This document shows, one piece after another, positions 26,701-39,107 of a stretch of 64,000 nt of DNA (positions within the stretch are counted from its first letter, which is position 1; each line of letters begins with the position of its first letter). The stretch covers positions 3,861,747-3,925,746 of the forward strand of contig NC_085106.1 of NCBI RefSeq assembly GCF_963422355.1. The letters run 5' to 3'. Both the position numbers and the translations under genes were made by a program. Origin of the DNA: Corticium candelabrum. Taxonomy: Eukaryota > Porifera > Homoscleromorpha > Homosclerophorida > Plakinidae. Below the pieces are notes generated by a model. The model saw only the letters and a list, made by a program, of their open reading frames with translations. It had not been told where the DNA came from and did not search any database.

Positions 26701-29700
26701 CTTCAGGCACAGATGTCGTGTCATACAAGTGCAACCGAAGAACTGGATCCAGCTCTTCACATGTACTTGACAAACGACGTTGAATAGAACTGCTGCTGCG
26801 GCGATTCAAATCTATAAGAACACACGTCATTGTAATGAACGGAAATAACATTCAGTCTGCGTGCAGTGAGAAAGGAAGTGTCGTCACTGCAAAACCAGAG
26901 CTACGAATGACAGTTAGGTTACTAACATTGCAAACCTAGGAATCTCAAAAGGTAGTTGTAAAGTATACGTTGCAACTTTGCAGAGTTGGTGCAATTGTGA
27001 TATGACGAGAAAATGTCCTTGTAAGTTGCAAAATGAATGTGGATATGCATAAAACCTGATGAGACTGACTGCACTTCACTGTGCGCTTGCAGTCCCATAT
27101 GCCACTAGAAAAGACTGCCTGTAGACATAAAAGTCCTACTAAAAACATAAAGCCTTGCATTATCCGTGCAAATGCACTGACTTGTGATAACTAGAATGTA
27201 GCACAAGAGTATACTAACCGTCTCGGCTAACAATAAATCTTGAAGTCATGCACTTCAATAACCTGCCCAAGTTTACCTTATACTACTCGGTGCCTCTCTA
27301 CATTTAATGCTTGTATGGCTAAACACAGCCCTAAAGCCATGTTACACAATGATGTCCAGCCAAAAAAAATCATCATGATGTGACCGCCAAATTTTACATC
27401 TCGTCTTCCTTTCTGTAGATCAAATTGCACGTTCAAATTCTGTTTTCTGTAAAATATGATGCACTTGGTGCCAAAGAAACGACAATTTGGTACCCAAGTT
27501 ACACCAAACTTCACTTTTTTATATTAAAATTACAAATGATCTTCTGTGAGGTTTCCTCATTTGTAGTGGTAACTATGATCTTACATCAAGCAGTGCACCA
27601 TCTCCAGCTCAACCAACGGTATTGAATATGTAAGTATAATTTCAAGTTTGCAGAAGTGCAATCCAGCCAAATGCATGCAAAACATTGCCACTTTAATTAC
27701 ACACATTAATAGTCTGTTTACACAACCACTTGTAAACGAGTCAGCCCATACTGACTCAGTTCGTAAGGTATGTGTAAACGTGGGCTGAGCCACGCTGAGC
27801 TGTACTGGCTTGGTTTTGGCATTTCTAGCTTGGCTAGCCCACACTAATTTGGGTCAAGTATGCCATGTAAACACTACCGTTGCTGGATGAGAGCTGGGCA
27901 TGCTCAGTTTGTCAACTGGCGGTGGACCTATTCCTCGTATAAATAGGAAATTGTCTCGTAAACGTTCTGCACATTTCTTGAATAACGTATACAGCTTGGA
28001 TTTTGCCCATTGCAAGCGTGAGCTACTGCAAGCTATGTCAATCTCAAGTCCCGTATTCCCACACCTATTGCTGCATGCCAGTATGAAGATGAAGAATTCA
28101 AAGAAATGGAATGAACCAACATCCTACAGTAGCATGTATAGTTGCTAGCTGTTGAAGATTAGGTAGTTTGTTCTGTTGTGTTGCACGTCATCATGGCTAG
28201 AAACCGTAATTGTAGGTCTCTCTTCAGGTACTGTACTCATTTCAAACCAGCACAGCAAATATTCCCAGCATGTGGTTTTTACCCCGTTATTTGCGGCATG
28301 CTGGTAATCCTCGGGGTATACCGGCACTCTACTATTTTGCAGCTTATACCAACGATGAATACGGTAGGTAACTCATGCTAGCGATGTGTCCATCAGAAGC
28401 TGCCTTGCTTCTGAAGAGTATGTCGTGTAAACATGGGCTATAGTGTGCTATGCTCACACAGACTTGGTGTGACTTAGCTAGCTATGTGTGATCATGTAAA
28501 CACGATATAAAACGTTGATTACCAGGAGAAGATGCTGCCGAACTTGTTCTCGATCTTGGCGATCTTGCTTTACATTTTGCTCTCTTTGAAGGAACAACTT
28601 TTGCAAAAAGAACTCGAAAATCTCCAGTGAGCTTCTCAAACAACTCAGATGCGGCTTTTTGCCATGTTGCACTGAGATTTGGCGTGTCGCGTCGACACGC
28701 CTGTTTGCCCTCCGGACCAGCCACGGTGTAAGCCAGCCATTCGTCATCCTGCTCTGATTCATTTTGAGACGTGCTGCTTGGTGGAGGAGTCAATTCATGA
28801 GGACATAACTCTGCCAGAGTGCACTCAACTGCTTGCTTTGGCAGGTCCAGAAACCGGTCGGGCAACGAATAGACATCACTAGGGCACACCCACTCTCTAT
28901 TGCCATAGTCAACATAGTTAACACATACTTCACCAGACTGAATGCCTACAGTCACTGAGCGACACCAGCGACAATCATCTCGAAACATGACAGCACAAGG
29001 TTGATCAAGTTTTGGATACACCAATGGTGACATCACTTCGTGATTGCAGTATTCGTTCAGTTGATGCATAAGCGTGTCAAATTTCTTTAACTCCTTGCCA
29101 ATAACGTGAACGTAGAACCTACCAGGATTTTGCACATGAGAAACCATCACTTGGAGGTCTGCAGCTTCTTCACACGAGACAGATGAAGCAGGAAACGATC
29201 GATAAGTAAGACCGTGTAATGGCAATACCGGTGACTCTGTGTGTGTTGTATCACGTGCTTGTTCTCTTTTGTCAGACACGGGAGATGTATTTCTATTACT
29301 CTGGTCTTTCTTGCCTTCGCCACTTGAACTGCTGTTGCAGCGTCGTCTGGCAAGGGCTATTTTCCTCGAGCCCTTTGATCCACCAGAATTAGATCCTTGA
29401 AGTGAGCCTGTATCCGTCGGAGATTTCAACTGTGATTCTTCTGTCGTACTCATGGTCGGCGACAAGCTTGATCCACGATGCTCACCATCATTACTTCCAT
29501 AAAAATACACAGCTGCAGTAGCTTCACTAGCTTGCTGTTGTGGAAAACTAATTGGTGCTTGATTCTGTGGTTGGTTGAATGTCGGCACAACAGCAAGACC
29601 AGCATTAAGCATCATATTGCCAATGTTCAGCTTCTGTGATCCCCACACTGCATACAATTCAACCAAAGTATGTTCTTGCATGCTTGGTAGCTTGACAATC

Positions 29701-32700
29701 GACACTAGCAGAGTCTGTCTTGCTATTGCCTGCACAAACCAACTGCGAGCAGTATCAGACCACAATTTCGGATCAGGTCCTAATGCTTGAACTCCATTCA
29801 ACGAACAAATCACTGCTTGTGCTGGCAGATCAAAAAACTGCTCATCAAGAGGTCGAATATCAAGAACCGATACCTCCTCCTTGTTACCGTAGTCAACATA
29901 AAGAACACAAACTCGAAGCAGTGAAACATTACTGGCTGCAACCAGAAGTGACTTGTTAGAAACAAGAAAAGCAAACAAGGGTCACGTACCTGGTGGAGTA
30001 ATACTGACAACACAAGCACGATACCATTGTCGGTCTGTGCTGTAGCAAGCAGCACATACACTCCCTACAGCAGGACACCACACAGGCTGACCAAGAACAC
30101 GTGGAGACTGCATTGAAAAGTGCACACTAAACACAAAAACACATCACTGTTTCTGATTACAATTTCCGAATGGAATCAGTGTATTTCACCGTAGCCTTGC
30201 CATTAGCTGATCAAGCTGCTGGCCTCCTATTTGTATCCAAAAGCAAGACGGACTGACAGCTTCAGTCACCACAACTTGCATGGACAAGCCTTGTCTTAGT
30301 GGAAACGGTCGAAGGCCTACCACAACTGGACTCCGAGGCATTGATAGCACCGGGGTACAAACAGGAGTAACAACCGGGGTGACAACTGGGGTAACAACAG
30401 GGCTATACAGAGGAACAACAGCAGGTGTTGCTCTGTTTTGATATATAAATGTAGGATTGGTGGTTGGCCAGGTCAGTCTAAGAGCTGATCTCTGCACCCG
30501 ATCCTGATCGTTGCTCGTTGCTGGATACGTCTTCTCAGCTGATTGGGAAGCTGTTCTGTCATTTAGTGAGTTACTCGTTGCATTAGATTTCAAAAATGTG
30601 AAGGGCGATGCCTGCAGTTTAGATGTTGAAAATGTAAAATGGGACGACTGCTGCTTGGATTCCGTGTGCTTAGATGTTGAAATTGCGAATTGCAATGACT
30701 GCTGCTTGGAATCCATGTTACCTCCACATTTACTTTTGCTATCGTCGTGACTGCTTTGACTTTTCTCTGTTACAACTGAAGTGATATCAGACTTGAGACT
30801 ACTTGCCTTCTCACCTTCTGACATCAACAGGTCCATAACTCTTTGACATAGTTGAGCAGCTTCCTTTTCGACGACTGCCAATTTTGGTAGTGTTCCAGTT
30901 TCTTGTTCGTCTTTTGATGTGGGGATATCCAATCCAAACAGAAGAAGGTTGTCCAGGCAAGACTGTAGTTTCTGACTAGTCGCTGAAAACTGAGCACAGA
31001 ATGCCTGTTTATCTGTAACTTCAAGTAATAAAGAAGCAGACGTCGATGCCTATGACAAAAGTAAAGTGTTAATTCAACCAGTCACATTACTTAGTACTAC
31101 AAAATACAAATCAGCTTTTGATATCCAATAACTACTCTAATTTTGTAACTGTTCGGCATACATTTAATTTCGGCAATTTCGGCAAAGGGTCTGCCATGCC
31201 CAAATTAAATGTCCACACAAATTTAATGCCCATTCAAATGTTGGATCAGTTTCTTCTGAAACATTCAAAACAGACATTAGTAGTACTATTAGTATATGTA
31301 CTGTAAGCACATTCATATCTTTGCCAAAAATCTGGACAACTGTCAGCACTTTCACCAAACAAATAAAATTGTGAAATTACTATTACATTACAACCTCTTG
31401 CACTTTCTCTAGAAAGCAAACATCAGCTCCTCACTACTATCTATGCCTCCTTAAAGACGATTGCACAGAAAGTGAATTACAGATGCAATCCCAGTAAAAA
31501 CTGCAATGAGAGCACCTTCCTGGCCGTGCGAGTGACTGTCAAAGATCACAACTGCCGCATTCTCGGTGACAACAACTGCCACTGATCTCCGTTTTGCAAT
31601 GAAAACAGCAGCAGTAGTATTCGAGTACATCTGTCACATACTTGTCAAGAATTGATAAGCTCTCCAGAGCACAACATAAGTATCACGGGACTTTGACACC
31701 TAATACCAAGAATTCAAACTTCAACAGCGCATGTCGTGCTAATCAAAAATGGGGAGGGGTTGGCTACGCGAGACTACTTACCTAGTAGTAGTTTAGAACG
31801 CGCCGAATGATATGATATGCGTCTACTACTCTATTTAGTATGTGAAGGTTCCTGCCAACCACCTTACGCCGAATAGCAACTTAATTTAGCCGAAAATTTA
31901 GATCGCTAAACATTTATGAAATTAGAGTACTTGTTACATTAAGGCAAATTATAAGAGCAACAATGACTGCCTAAGAGACACTACTGTCTGTTCCCCATAC
32001 GTGTGAACTTTGAAAATCATCTATATCTCCGCTGTTTTTGGACTTTCGGGATGATCTCGGTATCGTTAGAAACCGTTAGGTCTGGCATTTTTGTTTATCA
32101 AATTATCTAAGCCTTTCCTACAAACGAAATGGAAGGATAATACTCCTGCATATCAAAGAGAAATGGTTGGAGCAATGGTTATTATCCAATGATGTTGTAA
32201 GACCAACGGATCAGCAACTGGAACCATTTAAGATAACTGGTGTAACATGGTCCAACTGGAGCAGCTCCTAGTGTTCTAGTAAGCACACCTGGTGTGACCT
32301 CTACTTCATTACTCACTTCCGAATTCGCACTTACGGGAACGAACAGTACATAATCTTCACAACAATTGGGTCTACACATAGATCTAGAAGATGATGTTAT
32401 GCAATTGAAAGAAAGAGTATTGTTGACCTTCGAGAACCAAACGCACTGTGCATGGCGTATGTCCTTTATGAGCTTCCAATAAGAATGATAATTACAAACA
32501 GTAATTAGAGTGCTCTAACGAAAACTGTCTCATGAACATTGGCAGTTTGTGAGTGGCTCATTCTCTGTGGTTGACATATGACAAAATGTAATACTGCTCT
32601 GATTGAATCACTTTGACTGCAAATTCCTGAGCGTCTCACTCTGGCTATGCAAGACTAATATACATTTAGCACCTACTGTATTGTTAAGTCACATGACTTC

Positions 32701-33539
32701 TATAAAAGTCCCATTTCTTATGGCTCAAAACAGCACAGCATACTAATCTTTTTACAGCAACTGAGTATCTGGGTTCTTTCCATGACACATTAGTTCCAGC
32801 TTCCTATACTATAATACACCAACTCATGCTTCCGTCTGTCTGGATGTCTGTAACGCGCTGATCGACACGACGCCGGTCTCGGATCGCCGCAAAACGCGGC
32901 GGAAGAGTCAAGATCGGCCGTCGGAGACGAACTGTCGAGTTGGATTTCGCCCGGACTGCCTTCAATGGCCAGAAACAAGACTTTGGTGGCCTGAAATGAG
33001 ATGCACCGGAGTTTGTTCAATTACCAGAGTATGCGAATGTGACGTATGCTTGCCAACCACTGTATGCCATCCTCTGGTCTAGAGTAGAGTACAAGATGCG
33101 CCCGCCGCAGACAGAGGTTTAAGACGGCTCACAGGGCCGAGTGTTCGTGCGTGCGTGTGTCCGTACCTATAGATGTTATCATTTACGTCATGAAAGGAGC
33201 GTCTTCATTGCGGAAGTGGCGTCATTCTCCACGAATAGATCATGACGTTTTATGTGGGAAGAGTCTGAGATGGGAAATCCAAACTGTGCTGTCTGGAGTG
33301 TGTGTTGTGTGTGATGTATAGAGTAATAGGATGCGTGTATTGTAAACGCGCGAAGATAAATTGCTACCGCCTATAGGACGGGGCGATATGACGTGAGCTC
33401 GCCAGCCACGCCATCCTCTAATGTTATAGTAGAGTGCAAGATGCGCCCGTTGCAGTCAGAGTTTAACTAAAGCAATAGGACGCGTGTATTGTACGTTCTA
33501 ACGTGCACTGTAGCTGAGTAGATTAAAAACTTGCCAAAT

Positions 33540-33635
<96 letters not shown>

Positions 33636-35886
33636 TGTCTCTAGAGTAACACGTGGACCCACCCTACAGTGAGATTGTGAGATGAGGGCTACTCAACGTG
33701 CCAAATAATTGACGACTGGCGAAAGTTAATTTTTATGTATTCTTCGCTTCGACATAGCTACTATCTAGGTGTTAGCGCAATTCCTACTGCTCAAACACAA
33801 CAGTTCATGTAAAGTCCATATTTCACAGCACAATCACACATTTCAGAAACACAATATCAGCAACATGCAACTGTGCTGTGAAGCTTACATAGTACCTAGA
33901 CTCATTGATTGACAGTGTCACTCAACCAACTGTCAGGCAAAAATGCCATTAATTAACGAATGTAAAACAAGAAATTCTCCGTGGCGTAAAAATTTTGGTG
34001 CCTTCTGAAATTTTGTTTCGATAGCAATATTTTTCGGTGAGACTTCACATTTGCGCAGTGTGCACTGCGTGGTGGGTACTACTGGTACATCTCTGATCTT
34101 CTAGAAAGACTACTTGACATTCCTATAAAGGACTATCATCTTTGTTTCTTGGACATTGTCAAGTAGTATCTCAATCATCTATTACTGTAGTATTAGTTTC
34201 AGTTGCAGGAACTGGCCTACAACTCACTAGTTGACAGCAATTATCTTTGATAATAAGTGCAATAATTTACTATGTTCACAGACATTGCTGCTGGCTCCTA
34301 GAGGTTTGACAACTTACACAAAATTTAGGTAGACATTTACTTAGGTATTGTAAATCCACAAATTTTCGTACGCAACAGTTTCGTACATTTGATGAGAAGA
34401 ACTTTCATACATATCTTATTTCTGTACTTGTACGGGGTTTAATGAAGAATTTTAGCACACGCTAGTATAGGAAGTGCTTCATTCTACATAATCAGCGGAC
34501 GTCATTCGCGAGTTCTAAGCTAAAGTAAAAAAGTCAAAAAGATAAAAAAGAATTACTACCACTACCAAAGAGAGCTGCAGCATCTGGAATCTAACAAGAG
34601 GACATCACAGTTGCGAATAATGGTGTAGATGAATCTCTCGATATCGAGATCACTTGGCAGCTATTTGCAGAAAGAGAGAACAATATCACATCTATGACTT
34701 CAAGAATACGCTGACCATTACTGAGTCACTGAAGAAAGTGGACTTATGAGGGTACACGTTCGTTTGCAAAATTGATAAATCACAGAATCACAAACTTGAC
34801 CATTCAATCAATCCTCAATGCGTATCGAAGAGAGTTGCTAGTATTGAACTGACGGTCTGAGAAAATGGTACAACTAGCAGGAAAAGGTCGCACCAGACGC
34901 CTTCTTCTTGGACAATAGGCCGAAAAAGTGATGACTTACATTGCTTGCATGCCTTGCAAGACAGTAGCTGCATCATCACCGAAGGGTACTGTTGGGGTGC
35001 GCATTAGGACTAATTTGAAAGAACAAACCGTCACTACGCATGCCGCGAGAACATCAACTGTCTGGTTCATCTTCTTTTATGATCTTGCTAAATGTCTGTC
35101 AGAGTAATTTCAGACACAGTTTGAGTTGAGTGACATCATAATGTTGCGAACTAGACATGTTGTAAGCAGAGAGTTTCAATGTAGTTGTGTTGTGGTACAT
35201 CAACATCACTAGTGATGATTGTAATAACAGTTTGTCATCCAAGAAAATTTTCGTATGCATTTTAATTTAGTATATTTAGGAGTTGTAAGAATATCAAAAA
35301 ATTAACGAAAATTTGTGTATTTACACTACTTCATAGCTCATACCGAAATTACCAAAAATACTTCATCACCGAAAATTCCTTGGTTTACAGTAATCCGGGA
35401 AACGGATATCATGAAAATCTGACCAGACAACATCATGCACAAACTGATAAAAATCTAAAACTTCCACTCATACGCAAGTTTACATTCGTGATAACTAAAC
35501 AAACAAAACAAGAGCTGTGCATGTAAACAGCTAACACACCTAGCCGCACAATCTACGGCACAGTACATAGCACTCACCTCCGCGGTCGCTTCCGATACCG
35601 ACTCAGTCTCTCGCAGTTTGTCTCCCGCTGCGTTCTTCGCTTCTTCACACGCGTCGTCTAGGAGCTGCAGCATCTCTTGCTCTTTCGCTCCAATGAGCTT
35701 TGCAATACGAGAGAAAGAAGACGCAACTCTGTGTCTGCAAACATCTCTTTTCTTATCGAACTCCTCTATTTGCGAGCGTAAACAGTCGCGATAGACATCG
35801 AGGGGTTCCGTTAATTCAGACAGTTTTGTTATTCCTTCCTGAATTCGCTGTTTTCCGCTCTCTAGCGGATCTCTGCGCACCGCCAT
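20943..35886 (-). CDS. Coiled-coil protein with three extended Tudor domains
   Basis: Twelve exons: 35578-35886, 30190-31049, 29990-30126, 28523-29935, 26617-26811, 26389-26562, 26231-26278, 26008-26163, 25889-25946, 25679-25850, 23527-23678 and 20943-21222. They join in frame to 1,317 aa. The N-terminus (about 1-200) is a TRIM/B-box-type coiled coil with no RING. Then comes a Ser/Thr/Gln and VVTPVVTP-rich linker, and three eTudor units, each with an aromatic-cage Tudor core and a staphylococcal-nuclease-like half. Cores read VLYVDYGNKEEV, VNYVDYGNREWV and VFWVDYGDCEYV. SN-like ends include LRLHLYDTTSVPEV and RLFISLYNTG. Such proteins bind methyl-arginine on PIWI partners in germ granules. 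RNF17/TDRD4-like is the nearest architecture I know, but RING and further Tudors are absent. Exon 26231-26278 adds a CX5CX3H cluster. The last acceptor (21,222) was chosen by phase. Confidence 0.85.
21295..22781. mobile_element. Harbinger-like transposon, TAA target duplication
   Basis: Terminal inverted repeats of about 50 bp start GGGGCCGTCCGTAATTGTC at the left and mirror GACAATTACAGACGGTCCCC at the right. Both continue to an ACGAAAAACTTTTG stretch and a CCCACCCACC run. Flanking TAA at 21292-21294 and 22782-22784 is the target duplication, which with TWA preference suggests PIF/Harbinger. No transposase is readable. The only sizeable open frame (22391-22732, minus) is unrecognised. It lies in the last intron of the Tudor gene and contains a second, nested element. 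Confidence 0.75.
21599..22299. mobile_element. Nested MITE with ATTCAATTATCC repeats
   Basis: The ends are inverted: CTATAGTATTTTGCGTTCAA at the left; the right end, reversed, reads CTATAGTATTTCTCATTCAA. The subterminal motif (G)CRTTCAATTATC recurs four times at the left and four times inverted at the right. The element sits wholly inside the Harbinger-like one, so it is younger. No coding frame. Confidence 0.7.
23706..23772. repeat. (TG)n microsatellite
   Basis: TG run about 30 bp upstream (in gene direction) of Tudor-gene exon 23527-23678. Confidence 0.9.
24776..25170. mobile_element. 395-bp fold-back element
   Basis: Arms of about 110 bp are inverted copies: ATACCATATTACCCCGCCTA, AGAAGGGCAGGAGCTC and AGGTAGAAGCCATGGAATT at the left reappear reversed at the right, ending GGGGGTAATACGGTAT. 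No open frame. Intronic in the Tudor gene; a transcript could form a long hairpin. Confidence 0.75.
25594..25645. repeat. (TATG/GTAC)n tetranucleotide repeat
   Basis: About 50 bp of TATG/TACG tetranucleotides in a Tudor-gene intron. Confidence 0.8.
32095..32290. repeat. Dispersed repeat, copy 2
   Basis: Second copy of the family described at 14,990-15,190, in the same orientation. In the first intron of the Tudor gene. Confidence 0.5.
32820..32990 (-). other. Possible in-frame cassette exon of the Tudor gene
   Basis: A GC-rich island inside the AT-rich 4.5-kb first intron. It has a TTTCAG acceptor, 171 bp open in phase 0 (57 codons, starting ATKVLFLAIEGSPGEIQLDS) and a GTGTAT donor. Exon 1 ends in phase 0 and exon 2 starts in phase 0, so inclusion would add 57 residues without a frameshift. 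The encoded peptide is not recognised. It could instead belong to an old transposon or to a separate transcript. Confidence 0.3.
33040..33490. repeat. Diverged direct repeat pair
   Basis: About 33,040-33,125 and 33,385-33,465 share GCCATCCTCT, TAGAGTAGAGT(A/G)CAAGATGCGCCCG and CAGAGGTTTAA-like blocks. AATAGGA(T/C)GCGTGTATTGTA also occurs twice (about 33,326 and 33,475). Probably a duplicated segment or transposon fragments. Confidence 0.5.
33541..33632. repeat. (GT)n microsatellite
   Basis: About 90 bp pure GT in the first Tudor-gene intron. Confidence 0.9.
34343..35325. mobile_element. Candidate inverted-repeat element, about 1 kb
   Basis: GTATTGTAAATCCACAAATT at the left and AATTTGTGTATTTACACTAC at the right are inverted copies with few mismatches. 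No transposase recognised between them. Boundaries and identity are uncertain. Confidence 0.3.
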
Positions 35887-37293
35887 ATGGGCGGTGTTGC
35901 AACTTCCGACGCTCGTACGTACAGGGAGACTGTATTGCGCATGACACGTGCAGCCTCGAATTGCATACCACTATTCGCGCCGGTAGCGAGCGAAGCGGGT
36001 TAGCCGAGGTTTGCATTTACCCATTTGTCCACGTGTGATTGGAAAATTTAGTAGCAACACCAGACTAGTATTAGGCTATTATGCACAACATGATATAAAT
36101 GTGCAGTGTCATGTCACACTTCAATATGAACATTTAGCCTGTCATCGCAAATTCTGATTTCTTCATTGTGTGTGTGTAGACGTAGCTAGATAGTTATGCT
36201 ACCGTACAACGTACTAAAGATTATGAGTACATGTATCCTATAGATTTGCTGCTTTATTAGTTGCAACTACCAATAAATGAAGAAGCAATAATTAGAGTGC
36301 TAAACCCTCGGCTGGTAAATTTCAGGTGTACAAAGATGCATCTGTAATACGTCTTAGATAAGATACAAGGTCACGTGCACGTCACACCACATGCCAAGAC
36401 ATGCATGCCGAGAATGGACAAGCAGTCTCTAGAAGTGCCAAATAGCTTCATTTGCATCACAAAACTATGACAAACACAGTAGAGTACGCGTATTGCTACG
36501 AAATATACCAAGCCAACGTTTTAGCAAAACTGGTTTTCTTCGTCTGACGCATTACGTAATTATTTTGGTTTAAACTCAACTCAGCTAGGACATTGGAATG
36601 CAATTACAAGCTTGATAAATTGGAGTATCCACTCTCGTGACAATTTAGCGCATATCCACACCTTACTACAGTACCATGGTACGCTGAGTAGCTTTCTAAC
36701 CCTAGGTGTAGCGAGGGTTATAGTAGTCGGCTCACCTGAAGTAGCGACCGACTCGACGGAAACTACCATGTAAACAACTTTGGAATGTATAGTGTGTGTT
36801 CATTGGTACAGTACAGTGTAGCGCTCGTGCAATCTCGACATATAGTTGTTGGAGCTTGTCCGCCAGTCTAGGCAGTGTCACGCAGGACGTTCCAATTTTG
36901 ATTACTGATCATAAATTTCGAGTGTACCTTCAAAGTCATAGCGAACACTGAAACAGAGGATCGAGTAGCCTGCGACAAAGCGCCCAAGTGATCTACGTTT
37001 TGATGCTAAGACTGCCCGTCCTTTCTCAGCCACCTGATAAACAAGTGTCTAGTGTGACTCAGCCATCTGTATAAACAAGTTTTGGCATGCTTGTGTCTAG
37101 TGACGTGACGAGGTGTTAACTCCAAATTACTAATCGCTGTAGTAGGAAGTGTTGTCTTACTTCAGATTGGTCATGCTGTGTCGGCCGTACAAGAAGCAGG
37201 TCCCGTGAAAGTCTAGATACCCATTAAAAGTTGTGCTGGTGACCCTTTGTGGCCTGCAACCGGTATGAAGCAGTAGCAGAGGCGCAGGAATGG
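35887..37293. other. Intergenic, upstream of the Tudor gene
   Basis: 1.4 kb with no recognisable exon. The first part should carry the Tudor-gene promoter. Open frames here are short and look random. Confidence 0.5.
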
Positions 37294-37459
37294 CAGAGCC
37301 GGATCCAGAGGGGGGTTAAGGAGGTTGCAACCCCCTCTTTGCTAATAGGCGTGGTTTAATAATTTTATATAATTTTATTAGAAAAGAGAAAATTAGTAAT
37401 GCTATAAATAACTGCTAACAGTGAACTCCCTCTTTCAAAAATTCCTGGATCCGGCCCTG
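37294..37459. mobile_element. 166-bp hAT-like MITE
   Basis: Ends CAGAGCCGGATCCAG and CTGGATCCGGCCCTG are inverted with one mismatch, typical of hAT-type ends. No coding capacity. No clear target duplication was found. Confidence 0.55.
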
Positions 37460-37539
37460 AGTCGCATCCAGGTTGAAGCAACCTGGATACCATTATTGGA
37501 GCTCTTCGTTTTCTTTCACTTGTAGCTCGTTTTCACGAT

Positions 37540-38720
37540 TACCTTTTTATATATAGTGACCAGGCTGCTGATTGGGAGAGCCGTGGCCCCGTGGTTTCTA
37601 CGCTTGTGGGTAGTCCAGTAGCGCCGTGTCTCTAGCCACAGCTTTTTTCCACATCAATTTTAGCGTCTGAATTGCCCTTTCCGCTGCATCGTTGCTCTAC
37701 TGATGGTGCGAAATGCATGTGTTATGATGTATTCCAAAATTTTTGCAAAGCTTCTTGAATTGTTCGGAACAGAGTTGTGGTCCATTGTCGTTCCGCAACG
37801 TTAATGTTTCCGGTATGCCGTAGCAACAGAACTGCGTCTTCAATGCTTGTACATGTACAACGGAGGTCGTCGATAATCCTTTCAGTTCGTCTACGAAGTA
37901 AACTTCTAGTAATAGTCCACCAGTAGTAGATATACTGATTTGACTTAAAGTTAAACTAAAATAAATCGATGCTCACTTCAACGAAAGGCATGCAAGTTGG
38001 GGACCGTCAGTAGTTGAAAAGGTTCTGCAGAGGGTCGGCTTTGCACTTGGCGCAGTGGCAGCATATAGTTTCGGACAATGTTTTCAATGCTTGCATTCAT
38101 AGTTGGCCAGAAGAGAACCTTACGTGCTCTCTGCTTACACTTGACCATCCCTGTAAGAGGGATTCATGTATCAGTTCTGTAGCACGTGCGGCTGAATGCT
38201 GGGAGGTACCACGATCCTCGTTCCTTTAAAAATTATTCCGTCCGCGATATTGCAAACCTGGTCTCTGGAGTCTCAATACTGTGTAACTGCTGGGTGGGCA
38301 TCCTTACGGTGTTCCGCGATCACCCTGTCAGTATGGTGTTGTAAAGCAAGCTCAATTCATCGGGTGTAGCCAGCTGGAACTCGGCGTGCTTTCCGCTCGT
38401 TATGATTATGTAGTCTATCAGGTGTTGACGTATACAGGTGCTCTGGCGATAAAGTTGTAGATTGCGTGTCCAGCAGTTAGGAATTCTCTTGATAATGTGT
38501 CGACCAGTTCCGTTTTTGTTCCCTTCTTGCAATAAACACTAAGGTCGTATACCACTGCAGCTTGAGTAACATTCTCTGTACGGTGTAGCCTCATTGGGAC
38601 GCTCAGCAGAGACTGCTCTTCAGCGGCTTATGATCATTGCACACGGTTACTTGCTTGCCGAATACATACTGATAGAATTTCGAATTTGCATTCACTATAG
38701 TTATATAACATATCCTTTTC
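37540..38720 (-). pseudogene. Decayed Ty3/gypsy retrotransposon pol fragment
   Basis: Read on the minus strand in changing frames, the order is that of gypsy pol. RNase H end: FHQYVFGKQVTVCNDHKPLK (near 38,630-38,700), then YCKKGTKTELVDTLSREFL. Integrase zinc-binding region: GMVKCKQRARKVLFWPTMN (about 38,090-38,150). Integrase core: RNDNGPQLCSEQFKKLCKNF and a degraded NDAAERAIQTLK segment (about 37,660-37,800). Several frameshifts and stops separate the pieces; reverse transcriptase and LTRs are not visible. It is an inactive fragment between the Tudor gene and SMB gene A. Confidence 0.75.
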
Positions 38721-39107
38721 GATTTGTGCGTATCTTCTGTTATCAGTGTGCACTGCTGCGGATACGACGAGTGACGACTCCACGAGATTCACCCCGAATG
38801 GTGTATGATATACCGCAAGTGAAAACTCTCCTCCTAGTTAAGATTCCCCTTAGTATCCAAGTACAAATTGATCTAACACAACTATAGCTAGGTAGCAGAA
38901 TTGACACCCCCGAAATACGACAGAATTCATATTACTATACACGTGTATACCTACGTGCATATCTTGAAATCAAAATATAGAACGCGAATAACAACTTCAC
39001 TACTTCGAGTTTCTAAGACAAACAAAAGCCACTAGTAAGTGAGTATACCTTAGTAAATTGTACAAGAAACAAACAGCATCCACTGAGCCAGCCATTGACA
39101 CCCTTGA

